A stretch of 64,000 nucleotides of DNA from Geothrix terrae (lineage in GTDB: Bacteria > Acidobacteriota > Holophagae > Holophagales > Holophagaceae). A model generated the notes under the pieces. It was given only the letters and a program-made list of their open reading frames with translations. It searched no databases and was not told where the DNA came from. Positions 33,229-40,587 of this stretch are shown here, in pieces. How positions within the stretch are numbered: the stretch's first letter is position 1; each line of letters opens with the position of its first letter. The stretch spans positions 101,751-165,750 of the forward strand of contig NZ_JAKZLA010000007.1 of assembly GCF_022808775.1 (NCBI RefSeq), in the 5' to 3' direction. The position numbers were made by a program, and so were the translations under genes.

Positions 33229-34539
33229 ATGCCCGACCACATCGGCAAGTTCGAGATCCTCCGCACCCTGGGCCAGGGGGCCATGGGTGAGGTGTTCCTG
33301 GCGCGGGACACGACGCTGGGGCGCGAGGTGGCCCTCAAGACCATCCGGCCCCAGGCGGACGCCGAGGCCCTGGGCGATCTGAAGGCCCGCTTCGCGCGGG
33401 AGGCCCAGTCCGCCGCCGGGCTGCACCACCCCAACGTGGTGACCATCTACGAGTTCGGCGAGGCGGACGGGCTGCTCTACTTCGCCATGGAGGTGGTGGA
33501 GGGCCCCAGCCTGGAGAGCCTCCTGCGCCGCCAGGCCCTGGCGCCCCGGGCCTTCCTGGAGGCCATGGCCCAGGTCTGCGACGGCCTCCAGGCCGCCCAC
33601 CAGAAGGGCATCGTCCACCGGGACATCAAGCCCGCCAACATCATGATCGCCCGCGAAGGCGAGCGGCCCGTGGCCAAGATCCTGGATTTCGGCGTGGCGA
33701 AATCGCTGGGCCAGGAGGCCACCCAGACGGGCATGGTGGTGGGCACCCTGGCCTACATGGCCCCCGAGTACCTGAGCCGGGGCCAGGCCACGCCCTCCGC
33801 CGACCTCTTCGCCGTGGGCGTCATCCTCTACGAGGGCCTGGCGGGGCACCGCCCCTTCCAGGGCGACACCAACGGCTCGCTCATCTACTGCATCCTCAAC
33901 GAGCCCACCCCCGACCTGGACCTCGAGTCCCTCGACGGCCTGAACCCCGCCCTGCGGGACCTGGTGACCCGGGCCCTGGCCAAGGATCCCCTGGAACGCT
34001 TCGGCTCCGCCAAGGAGCTGGGCGAGGCCCTGCGCGCCGCCCTGGATCCTGCCTGGCGGCCTCAGGACCAGCCGACCGTGGCCCTGCCTCACCCCGCCAA
34101 GGTCGCGCCCCGGCGTCGCTGGGCCTGGGCCCTGGGACTGGCGGGCCTGCTGGCCGCGGGCGGCGGGGCCTGGTGGGCCCTGCGCCCGGCCCCGCCGAGG
34201 AACGCCGCCCTGGACGACGCCGCCCTCAAGGGGGCCGAGGCCCTGGTGGACAGCGACCCCCTCAGCGCCCTGCGCATCATCCGCGACGTGCTGGCCCAGG
34301 CCCCGCCCGGCCAGCGCGTGGACCCCGACGCCCTGGCTCTCCTGCTGGTGGTCCAGTACCGCGCCAAGGACCTGGAAGGCTTCCTCGCCACCCTCAAGGA
34401 CGCCGAGGCCCGGGGCGTCCCCGCCGCCGACCTCCTCCAGAACCGCCGCTACAAAGCCATGCTCACCCAGGACCGCAAGGCCGGGCGCCTGCCGGCGGAG
34501 CTGAGGGCGAGGCTGCTGAAGGGGGAGTACGGGGCGTGA
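33229..34539 (+). CDS. Membrane-anchored Ser/Thr protein kinase (PknB-like)
   Basis: 436 residues. The kinase domain occupies about 7-275, with the Gly loop GQGAMG (15-20), catalytic lysine K37, HRD at 130-132 in IVHRDIKPAN, DFG at 153-155 and APE at 178-180. After a proline/alanine linker comes one transmembrane helix (298-317), then a 120-residue outer domain with TPR-like helical character. This is the Hanks-type receptor kinase layout, with the sensor part outside. The gene stands alone between the ABC unit and the AT-rich island, so neither ligand nor targets can be named. Confidence 0.92.
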   Translation: MPDHIGKFEILRTLGQGAMGEVFLARDTTLGREVALKTIRPQADAEALGDLKARFAREAQSAAGLHHPNVVTIYEFGEADGLLYFAMEVVEGPSLESLLRRQALAPRAFLEAMAQVCDGLQAAHQKGIVHRDIKPANIMIAREGERPVAKILDFGVAKSLGQEATQTGMVVGTLAYMAPEYLSRGQATPSADLFAVGVILYEGLAGHRPFQGDTNGSLIYCILNEPTPDLDLESLDGLNPALRDLVTRALAKDPLERFGSAKELGEALRAALDPAWRPQDQPTVALPHPAKVAPRRRWAWALGLAGLLAAGGGAWWALRPAPPRNAALDDAALKGAEALVDSDPLSALRIIRDVLAQAPPGQRVDPDALALLLVVQYRAKDLEGFLATLKDAEARGVPAADLLQNRRYKAMLTQDRKAGRLPAELRARLLKGEYGA

Positions 34540-34869
34540 ACCTGGGCTCGGTCCGACCTACCGTTCGGGGCTTGATTTCACCCGTTCGGGGGATTTTCTT
34601 GAAGATACAGGATCAGTATGTCTTCATAAGTTGGAACAAGGTTCTTTCAGTGCACCGAGCGTACAGGTCGTCTCTATTTGGACTTCTTAAGCGGACCGCT
34701 CACACCGTTCATTCTAACACCCACTCACTAGTTACAGTTTTATGGTTTTGGAATATATAATTTCCATGTGCTCTTAATCTTGACATCCAGATTCTGATTA
34801 CACGATTTTGATATGGCCATTCAACCACAACAACGCAAGTAATAGATCAAACTACGGAGCAATGAGATT
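34540..34869. promoter_or_regulatory. Left border and promoter region of the AT-rich defence island
   Basis: Composition falls sharply across this gap. Near the border CCGTTCGGGG occurs twice (34561 and 34582) as a direct repeat. A consensus -10 element TATAAT lies at 34756-34761, with a weak GTTACA 19 bases before it. A perfect TTGACA at 34780 has no good -10 at normal spacing. The first gene's ribosome site GGAG is at 34856. No integrase, tRNA or long attachment-site repeat is visible. Confidence 0.45.
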
Positions 34870-35430
34870 ATGGGAAAAAATGATTTTTTAAACCTATCTA
34901 TACAAGACAATCAAAACGCAATTCGTGGTATTGACAGTAAAATTAACACCATGATCGCTCTTCAAATTGCTCCGATTCCAATGCTTCTTGGGGCATATAA
35001 ATTTTCATCCACCATAACAAAATATATTGGACCTATTTTATTTATAATTATTGTTGTAATATTTATTTTAACATGGCTGTTTGCTATACTATCATCAACA
35101 TGGTGCCTATTCGCGCGTCACGGGCAGAAAATCAATATTGAAATGCCTGAACCTTCACCCAAAAGTACTTATTTTTTAAACCCAACCACATACATACAAC
35201 AAAGCAAAAACAAAAAATCATACAGCCTTGAGCGATTCATTAAAGATCTACCAGACGATGATTCAAAAATTGAACATGAACTAGCATTCGAATTGCTCAA
35301 AATTTCTATAATTCGCGATTTCAAGATGCAATATCACAGAATAGCATCTATATTGAGTCTTGTATGGTTAATTATTGGTTTTTTAGGTTTTGTAATGTAC
35401 GCCATCATCATTGCTTGGATTAAACCATGA
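34870..35430 (+). CDS. Putative Pycsar effector, three-helix membrane protein (PycTM/DUF5706-like)
   Basis: 186 residues with two N-terminal hydrophobic segments (about 28-46 and 52-80), a polar central region (about 85-150) and a third helix (158-184). The segment IRGIDSKINTMIAL before the first helix resembles the D/N-x-K stretch that begins the Pycsar effector transmembrane family. That family responds to cyclic UMP or CMP made on phage infection and disrupts the inner membrane. The gene overlaps the cyclase gene by an ATGA, and both are equally AT-rich (18 G/C of 60 at 34981-35040) against a GC-rich chromosome, pointing to joint horizontal acquisition. Assignment rests on topology and partnership; sequence identity to known effectors could not be measured. 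Confidence 0.65.
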   Translation: MGKNDFLNLSIQDNQNAIRGIDSKINTMIALQIAPIPMLLGAYKFSSTITKYIGPILFIIIVVIFILTWLFAILSSTWCLFARHGQKINIEMPEPSPKSTYFLNPTTYIQQSKNKKSYSLERFIKDLPDDDSKIEHELAFELLKISIIRDFKMQYHRIASILSLVWLIIGFLGFVMYAIIIAWIKP

Positions 35431-36227
35431 AAAAACGAATGCCTCAGAAAGAACTTGACACCCTTAAGCGGTTTATTGAAGAAAAAATATCTGAAGCGGA
35501 AGACATTTGGCAACAGGTGGTGCCAGATATTATGGAACTAGCAGAAGATGGTTCTTTAAGAAAGTTCGCAAAAGCCATTACTCAGATTCCTGGATACGAA
35601 GAAATCGAAGAGGATATCAACGTAGTTGACGACTTTGTCATTCTTATGGCCGATATGCGAAACTCAACGAAGCATCTCACAACAGCTTGTTCCGACGCAA
35701 CGCAAGGTGCAACCGGACTAAAACGGCTATTTATAGAAACATCCATTTTGCTGCCAGCGATGGCAAAAACCATATCCTTCGGAAAGGGTAAAACATTAGA
35801 ATATCTTGGAGATGGTGTTCTCGCGGCATATAGAGTTAAAAAGGGCACTGAAAGCAGCGTTATATATGATGCGCACCACTCAGCAGAAAAAATTGTTGAG
35901 TGTGTCGTCGATATAATTAATCCACTTATTAAACACTATTACAATTTACCGCCCCTTTCAGTTGGAATTGGTATAGCTAGAAGTCAAGGCATCGTTCGTA
36001 TGGTAGGAATTGAAAATTTTCTTGTTCCAAAAGTTTTTGGCAAATCCGTATTCTATGCCAGCAAACTCTGTGGAGGGGAAAACGAAATATACCTTGATGA
36101 AATGGCACATGGAATGTGGCCAAAAGTAAAGCCGGGTGAAAAGGCTGTAGTTAGTTTTAAAAAAATCCCTATTATAAAAAATGGCGAAAAATCATGTGAT
36201 GGATATAAAATTCAATATAACGAATAG
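35427..36227 (+). CDS. Putative Pycsar pyrimidine cyclase (class III nucleotidyl cyclase, PycC-like)
   Basis: 266 residues. The class III cyclase core occupies about 68-225: VILMADMRNST supplies the first metal Asp (D76) and LEYLGDGVLAAY the second (D129). The segment VFGKSVFYASKL (203-214) corresponds to the usual GxxVNxASRL helix but has Phe and Lys where the transition-state Asn and Arg normally sit, so the substrate site is not that of a standard adenylate cyclase. There is no receptor, PAS or membrane domain, only a helical N-terminal extension (1-65), as expected of stand-alone defence cyclases. It follows and overlaps the small membrane protein gene. Pycsar cyclase is the favoured reading; a housekeeping cNMP cyclase is less likely given the partner and the foreign composition. 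Confidence 0.72.
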   Translation: MKKRMPQKELDTLKRFIEEKISEAEDIWQQVVPDIMELAEDGSLRKFAKAITQIPGYEEIEEDINVVDDFVILMADMRNSTKHLTTACSDATQGATGLKRLFIETSILLPAMAKTISFGKGKTLEYLGDGVLAAYRVKKGTESSVIYDAHHSAEKIVECVVDIINPLIKHYYNLPPLSVGIGIARSQGIVRMVGIENFLVPKVFGKSVFYASKLCGGENEIYLDEMAHGMWPKVKPGEKAVVSFKKIPIIKNGEKSCDGYKIQYNE

Positions 36228-36381
36228 CATCATACGGTTAATAAATTTATTTAAGTAATCAGCTACTGCTATATTGCTGCTAGCATCGAATTTCTCAAAT
36301 CTCTCGATTTCTTTTTACTCAATATTCGGCTAATGGGAAGCCCAGTCAGCCTCTTTCATTACTTCCATTGCCTCCCAATAT

Positions 36382-36413
36382 GCCAAAAACCGCCCATTCG
36401 GGCGGTTTTTGGC
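36382..36413. terminator. Bidirectional terminator between the Pycsar-like unit and lpd
   Basis: A perfect 14-bp stem, GCCAAAAACCGCCC with GGGCGGTTTTTGGC, around the loop ATTC. T-tracts arise on both strands, serving the two convergent transcripts. Confidence 0.88.
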
Positions 36414-36448
36414 ATCTCTCCGCGCCCTAACCGGGCGCGATTCCCAAC

Positions 36449-37852
36449 CTACATATTCAACGCCCGCCCGTACACCGCCCTGGCCGCCTCGGGGAAGACC
36501 TCGTTCAGGCTGGGGTGGGGATACATGGTGTTGATGAGCTCGTCCACGGTGAACTCGCCGCCCATGAGGGCCACGCTGGAGGCCACGAGCTCGGTGGCCT
36601 TGGGGCCGAGGATGTGGATGCCGAGGATCTCGCCGTACTGCTTGTCGGCCACGATCTTGATGAAGCCGTGGGGCTCGCCCACGATGTTGGCCTTGGCCAT
36701 GGGCGCGAAGGGGAAGGTGCCCACCTGCACGTCGTAGCCCTTGGCCCGGGCGGCCTTCTCGTTGAGGCCGATGGTGCCCACCTCGGGATCGCAGTAGGTG
36801 CAGGCGGGGAAGCGGTCGTAGCGCACGGGGTGGGGATGCACGTCCTTGCCCAGGCTTTGCGCCGCGTGCTCGGCGGCCACGATGCCCTCGTCGCTGGCCA
36901 CATGCGCCAGCCAGGGGGTGCGCACGATGTCGCCGATGGCGTAGAGGCCGGGCTCGCCGGTCTGCATGAACTTGTCGATGAGGACGCAGCCGCGGTCCAC
37001 CTGGGCCTTGGTGGCCTCCAGGCCGATGCCCTCCACCATGGGCGCGCGGCCCACGGCCACCAGCAGGTGGCTGCCCACCACCTCGCCGGGGGTCTCGCCT
37101 TCGAGGAAGCACGCCACGCCGTCGTCCCGCTTCTCGATGCGGGTGATCTTGGTCTTGGTGCGCACGTCCATCTTGTAGGTCTTCTTGAAGATCTTGGCCA
37201 GCTCCAGGCCGATCTCCTCGTCCTCCAGGGGCAGGATGGTGTCCATGAACTCCACCAGGGTCACCTTGGAGCCCAGGCGGCTGAACACGGAGGCGAACTC
37301 CACGCCGATGGCGCCGGCGCCCAGGATCACCAGGTGGCTCGGCAACTCGGTGAGGTCCAGGATGTGGTCGCTGTTGAGCACGCGAATGCCATCCGTCTCC
37401 AGGCCGGGGATGGGCTTGGGGGCCGAGCCCGTGGCCAGGATGATGCGCTTGGCCTCGTGCACTTCGCCGGCCACGTCCACGCGCCCGCCGCCCAGCAGCT
37501 TGCCGAAGCCCTTCAGCACGGTCACCTTGTTCTTCTTCATGAGGAACTCGATGCCCTTGGCGTTCTTCAGGACGATGCGGCCCTTGCGCTTGACGATGGT
37601 GGCGAGGTTGGCCTTCAGGCTCTTGGCGTCCACGCCGTCAATGCCGTAGTCGTCGGCCACCTGCATCTGCTCGAAGCGGTGGGCGCTCTCCAGCCAGGTC
37701 TTGGCGGGGATGCAGCCGCGGTGGAGGCAGGTGCCCCCCAGGCCCGCATCCTTCTCCACCAGGGCCGTGTTGAGGCCCAGCTGGGCGCCGCGGATGGCGG
37801 CGATGTAGCCGCCGGGGCCGGAGCCGATGACGATGAGGTCGAAGGAAGCCAT
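36449..37852 (-). CDS. lpdA: Dihydrolipoyl dehydrogenase
   Basis: 467-residue FAD-dependent disulfide oxidoreductase (E3 of 2-oxoacid dehydrogenase complexes). FAD motif VIGSGPGGYIAA (8-19), redox disulfide GGTCLHRGCIPAK (C42 and C47), NAD motif ILGAGAIGVEFASV, the second FAD contact YAIGDI and the C-terminal catalytic histidine region YPHPSLNEVFPEAA are all present. The start at 37852 (MASFDLIVIG) is preferred to upstream in-frame codons because the FAD motif must begin a few residues from the N-terminus. It stands alone here, without E1/E2 genes. Confidence 0.93.
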   Translation of the reverse strand: MASFDLIVIGSGPGGYIAAIRGAQLGLNTALVEKDAGLGGTCLHRGCIPAKTWLESAHRFEQMQVADDYGIDGVDAKSLKANLATIVKRKGRIVLKNAKGIEFLMKKNKVTVLKGFGKLLGGGRVDVAGEVHEAKRIILATGSAPKPIPGLETDGIRVLNSDHILDLTELPSHLVILGAGAIGVEFASVFSRLGSKVTLVEFMDTILPLEDEEIGLELAKIFKKTYKMDVRTKTKITRIEKRDDGVACFLEGETPGEVVGSHLLVAVGRAPMVEGIGLEATKAQVDRGCVLIDKFMQTGEPGLYAIGDIVRTPWLAHVASDEGIVAAEHAAQSLGKDVHPHPVRYDRFPACTYCDPEVGTIGLNEKAARAKGYDVQVGTFPFAPMAKANIVGEPHGFIKIVADKQYGEILGIHILGPKATELVASSVALMGGEFTVDELINTMYPHPSLNEVFPEAARAVYGRALNM

Positions 37853-37921
37853 GCTGCGCTCCAAAGAACGGGGTTCCGTGGCGGAACCCCATGATCCCAT
37901 ATTGCCCGGGCCGGGTCGGCC

Positions 37922-39085
37922 CTAGGCGTACACCAGCGCAGACCGCACTTCCAGGCGGGCGGCCTTCCACTCGGCCCAGGCGCTGCGGAGCTCGGCGCGG
38001 TGCAGGGCCAGGGCGGCCTTCCACTCGGCCTTGGCCTCGCGCCAGGCCTCGGCTTTGGCTTGGCCCTTCGCTAGGCCCTTGGCCCGCCACTCGGCCTGCT
38101 TCGCCTGCCAGGCTTCGTGCCGGTCATGCAGGGCGGCCAGGGCCGTGTCCAGCTTCAGGCGGGCGGCCTCCAGGCGGTCCCGCATGGGGTGGGCGCTGCC
38201 GGGGCTGGCCAGGGCCAGGCGCTCGCGCAGGCGCTTCTCCTCCATGTGGAGGCGGGCCCGGGTCATGGCCGCGGCGGGCACCCGCCGGAACTGGCCCACG
38301 AGGCCCATCCAGCCCAGGACGTTCAGCAGCCACTTGGTGGTGTCCCACTGGTACCAGAGGGCGCCGTTGCGGTAGTCCCACTGCCAGAGGTGGTGGAAGT
38401 TGTGGTAGCCCTCGCCGTAGGTGAGGGGCGCCAGGATCCAGTTGTCGCGGGCCGTGTTCGCGTCCGTGTAGGGGCGGCTGCCGAACATGTGGGCGGCGCT
38501 GTTGATGAAGAAGGTGGTGTGGTGCGTCACCACGATGCGCAGCACCACGCCGAAGACCAGGTGGCCCAGAACGTTGCCCGTGGCCAGGCCGATCACGAGG
38601 GGGATGCAGGCCACCACCGCCCCGATGAGGAAGTGGTGCCGGTGCTGCCAGCGCACGAGGGGATCCTTCTCCAGGTCGGCCACGCCGGCCAGGGCCAGGC
38701 CCTTGGCCTCCATGACCCAGGTCCAGTGGGCGTACCAGAAGCCCTTGCCGATCTGGTAGGGATCCTGCTCGGTGTCCACGTGCTGGTGGTGCACCCGGTG
38801 GTCGCTGGACCACTTGAGGACCGAGTTCTCGAAGGCCGCGGCGCCGAAGCAGAGGAAGAGGAAGCGCACGGGCCAGGAGGCCTTGTAGGCCCGGTGGCTG
38901 AAGAGCCGGTGGTAGCCGCCGCTGATGGCGGTGCCCACGGCGAAGATCATGGCGAGGAAGACCAGCCCTTCGCTCCACCGCAGGCCGGAGGTGGCCAGCC
39001 GCCAGGGCACCAGCGCCACGGCCAGGGCCAGGGTGCCCGTGAGGAAGAGCGTGTTGAGCAGGTTCCAACGCTTGGATGGGTTCAT
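37922..39085 (-). CDS. Acyl-CoA/acyl-lipid delta-9-type desaturase with coiled-coil tail
   Basis: 387-residue membrane di-iron desaturase. All three histidine boxes are present: HRLFSH (59-64), HRVHHQH (96-102) and HNFHH (228-232), with about four hydrophobic segments between them. The family core ends near residue 275. An extra tail of about 110 residues, highly charged and rich in Ala, Lys, Glu and Trp (repeating units such as AEWRAKGLAKGQAKAEAWRE), is predicted to be a long helix or coiled coil and is unusual. Likely role: introducing double bonds into membrane acyl chains. The ATG at 39085 diverges from the symporter gene. Confidence 0.9.
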   Translation of the reverse strand: MNPSKRWNLLNTLFLTGTLALAVALVPWRLATSGLRWSEGLVFLAMIFAVGTAISGGYHRLFSHRAYKASWPVRFLFLCFGAAAFENSVLKWSSDHRVHHQHVDTEQDPYQIGKGFWYAHWTWVMEAKGLALAGVADLEKDPLVRWQHRHHFLIGAVVACIPLVIGLATGNVLGHLVFGVVLRIVVTHHTTFFINSAAHMFGSRPYTDANTARDNWILAPLTYGEGYHNFHHLWQWDYRNGALWYQWDTTKWLLNVLGWMGLVGQFRRVPAAAMTRARLHMEEKRLRERLALASPGSAHPMRDRLEAARLKLDTALAALHDRHEAWQAKQAEWRAKGLAKGQAKAEAWREAKAEWKAALALHRAELRSAWAEWKAARLEVRSALVYA

Positions 39086-39125
39086 TCCATAGACTCCAAA
39101 AGGAAGCTCAATTCTACCGGAGGAC

Positions 39126-39180
39126 TGTCACAGGAACCCCATGCCAAACTGGGCGATTCCCTCGTGAGGTTTCTGTGACG
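39126..39180 (+). promoter_or_regulatory. Hairpin sequestering the start of the DAACS symporter gene
   Basis: GTCACAGGAACC (39127-39138) pairs with GGTTTCTGTGAC (39168-39179), 12 pairs with one G-U. The right arm contains the GTG start (39175) and part of the GAGG ribosome site (39166-39169). On the DNA level the same arms could be an operator. The fold would mask translation initiation. Confidence 0.6.
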
Positions 39181-40479
39181 CCGAAGCGCCCCTGGTACCG
39201 CTCCAGCACCTTCTGGATCTTCATGGGCCTGATCCTGGGCGTGCTCCTGGGCGGCTCCCTGCCCCAGGACCAGTACCCCTGGGCCTACGACACCTTCCGG
39301 TTCCTCTCCAAGGCCTTCATCAGCCTCATCAAGGGCCTCATCGTCCCGCTGCTGGTCTCCACCATCATCGTGGGCATCGCCCAGACCGGCGACATCCGGG
39401 CCGTGGGCCGCATGGGCGCCAAGGCCCTCATCTATTTCGAGGTGATCACCACCCTGGCCCTGTTCATCGGCCTCTTTGTGGCCAACTGGCTGAAGCCCGG
39501 GGCCCACCTGCCCATGGACATGGGCGCCCACGCGGCGGTGGCCACCGCCAAGGCGAAAACGGGCTGGGAGATCGCCCTCCACATGTTCCCGTCGAACCTC
39601 ATCCAGCACGCGGCGGACGCGGACATCCTGCCGGTGGTGATCTTCGCGACGATCTTCGGCATCGCCCTCACGAAGGTGGGCGAGCGCGGACAGCCCGTGC
39701 TGGCCTTCTTCGATGGCGTGGCCCAGACCATGTTCAAGTACACGGACTTCGTCATGACCCTCACGCCCCTGGGCGTCTTCGGCGCCATGGCCTACAACGT
39801 GAGCCACATGGCCGCGGGGCACGCGGTGAACGGCGCGGTCATCAAGGGCTGGCCCGCCGTCTTCCACCTGCTCAAGCAGTACAGCCTCCTGGTGGGCAGC
39901 CTCTACCTGGCCCTGACCCTGCTGTTCGTCCTGGTGTTCGTGCCCGTGGCCTGGCTGGCGGGCATCCGCGTCCTGGGCTTCGTGAAGGCCATCAAGGATC
40001 CGGCCCTGACGGCCTTCAGCACCGCCAGCAGCGAGGCCGCGCTGCCCAAGCTGCTGGAAGAGGTGGTGCGCTTCGGCGTGCCGCGCCAGGTGGCCAGCTT
40101 CGTCATCCCCACGGGCTACAGCTTCAACCTGGACGGCTCCACCCTCTACCTGGTGCTGGCCAGCCTCACCATCGCCCAAGCCGCGGGCATCCACATGAGC
40201 CTGGGCCAGCAGTTGCTGATGGTGTTCACCTTCATGCTCACCAGCAAGGGCGTGGCGGGCGTGCCCCGGGCGACGCTGGTGATCATCGCCGCCACCTGCG
40301 GCAGCTTCGGCCTGCCGGGCGAAGCGGGCATCGCCATGCTGCTGGCCGTGGACGAGATCATGGACATGGCCCGCACCACGGTGAACGTCATCGGCAACGG
40401 ACTGGCCAGCGTGGTGGTGGCCCGGTGGGAGGGCGTGTTCGGGACGGACCCGGAGCTGCTGCCGGACCAGGAGGTCTGA
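39175..40479 (+). CDS. Dicarboxylate/amino acid:cation symporter (DAACS, GltP/DctA family)
   Basis: 434-residue secondary transporter. Family motifs are in order: the helical hairpin around STASSEAALPKLLEE (serine-rich HP1), the TM7-like GYSFNLDGSTLYLVLASL, the HP2 loop SKGVAGVPRATLVI and the TM8 region VDEIMDMARTTVNVIGN, with the Asp/Arg that contact the substrate. The GTG at 39175 follows GAGG by 5 bases; upstream in-frame codons run through the hairpin and are less likely. The sequence does not separate glutamate/aspartate from C4-dicarboxylate transport. Confidence 0.9.
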   Translation: MTPKRPWYRSSTFWIFMGLILGVLLGGSLPQDQYPWAYDTFRFLSKAFISLIKGLIVPLLVSTIIVGIAQTGDIRAVGRMGAKALIYFEVITTLALFIGLFVANWLKPGAHLPMDMGAHAAVATAKAKTGWEIALHMFPSNLIQHAADADILPVVIFATIFGIALTKVGERGQPVLAFFDGVAQTMFKYTDFVMTLTPLGVFGAMAYNVSHMAAGHAVNGAVIKGWPAVFHLLKQYSLLVGSLYLALTLLFVLVFVPVAWLAGIRVLGFVKAIKDPALTAFSTASSEAALPKLLEEVVRFGVPRQVASFVIPTGYSFNLDGSTLYLVLASLTIAQAAGIHMSLGQQLLMVFTFMLTSKGVAGVPRATLVIIAATCGSFGLPGEAGIAMLLAVDEIMDMARTTVNVIGNGLASVVVARWEGVFGTDPELLPDQEV

Positions 40480-40587
40480 TCAGTCCCTACCGGGAGTAGG
40501 CGGCGGAATCCTTGTCTTGAAAGCCTTTCGCCGGTACCCTGGTGGATTCCCACTGCGGCGCAGCATCAGGATCCGACCGGGGGCCCC

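Noticed and set aside
34561..34591. Direct repeat CCGTTCGGGG as an integration site
   Set aside because: Both copies lie on the same side of the AT-rich island, 21 bases apart, and no copy is seen at the right border, so they do not flank an insertion.
34780..34785. A perfect TTGACA hexamer upstream of the Pycsar-like unit as -35 element
   Set aside because: No acceptable -10 at 16-18 bases (CGATTT or GATTTT); the TATAAT at 34756 is upstream of it, so a promoter built on this hexamer was not called.
36449..36460. A tRNA or integrase next to the AT-rich island
   Set aside because: Both borders were read for cloverleaf ends and recombinase motifs; the right border holds only the terminator and the lpd gene.
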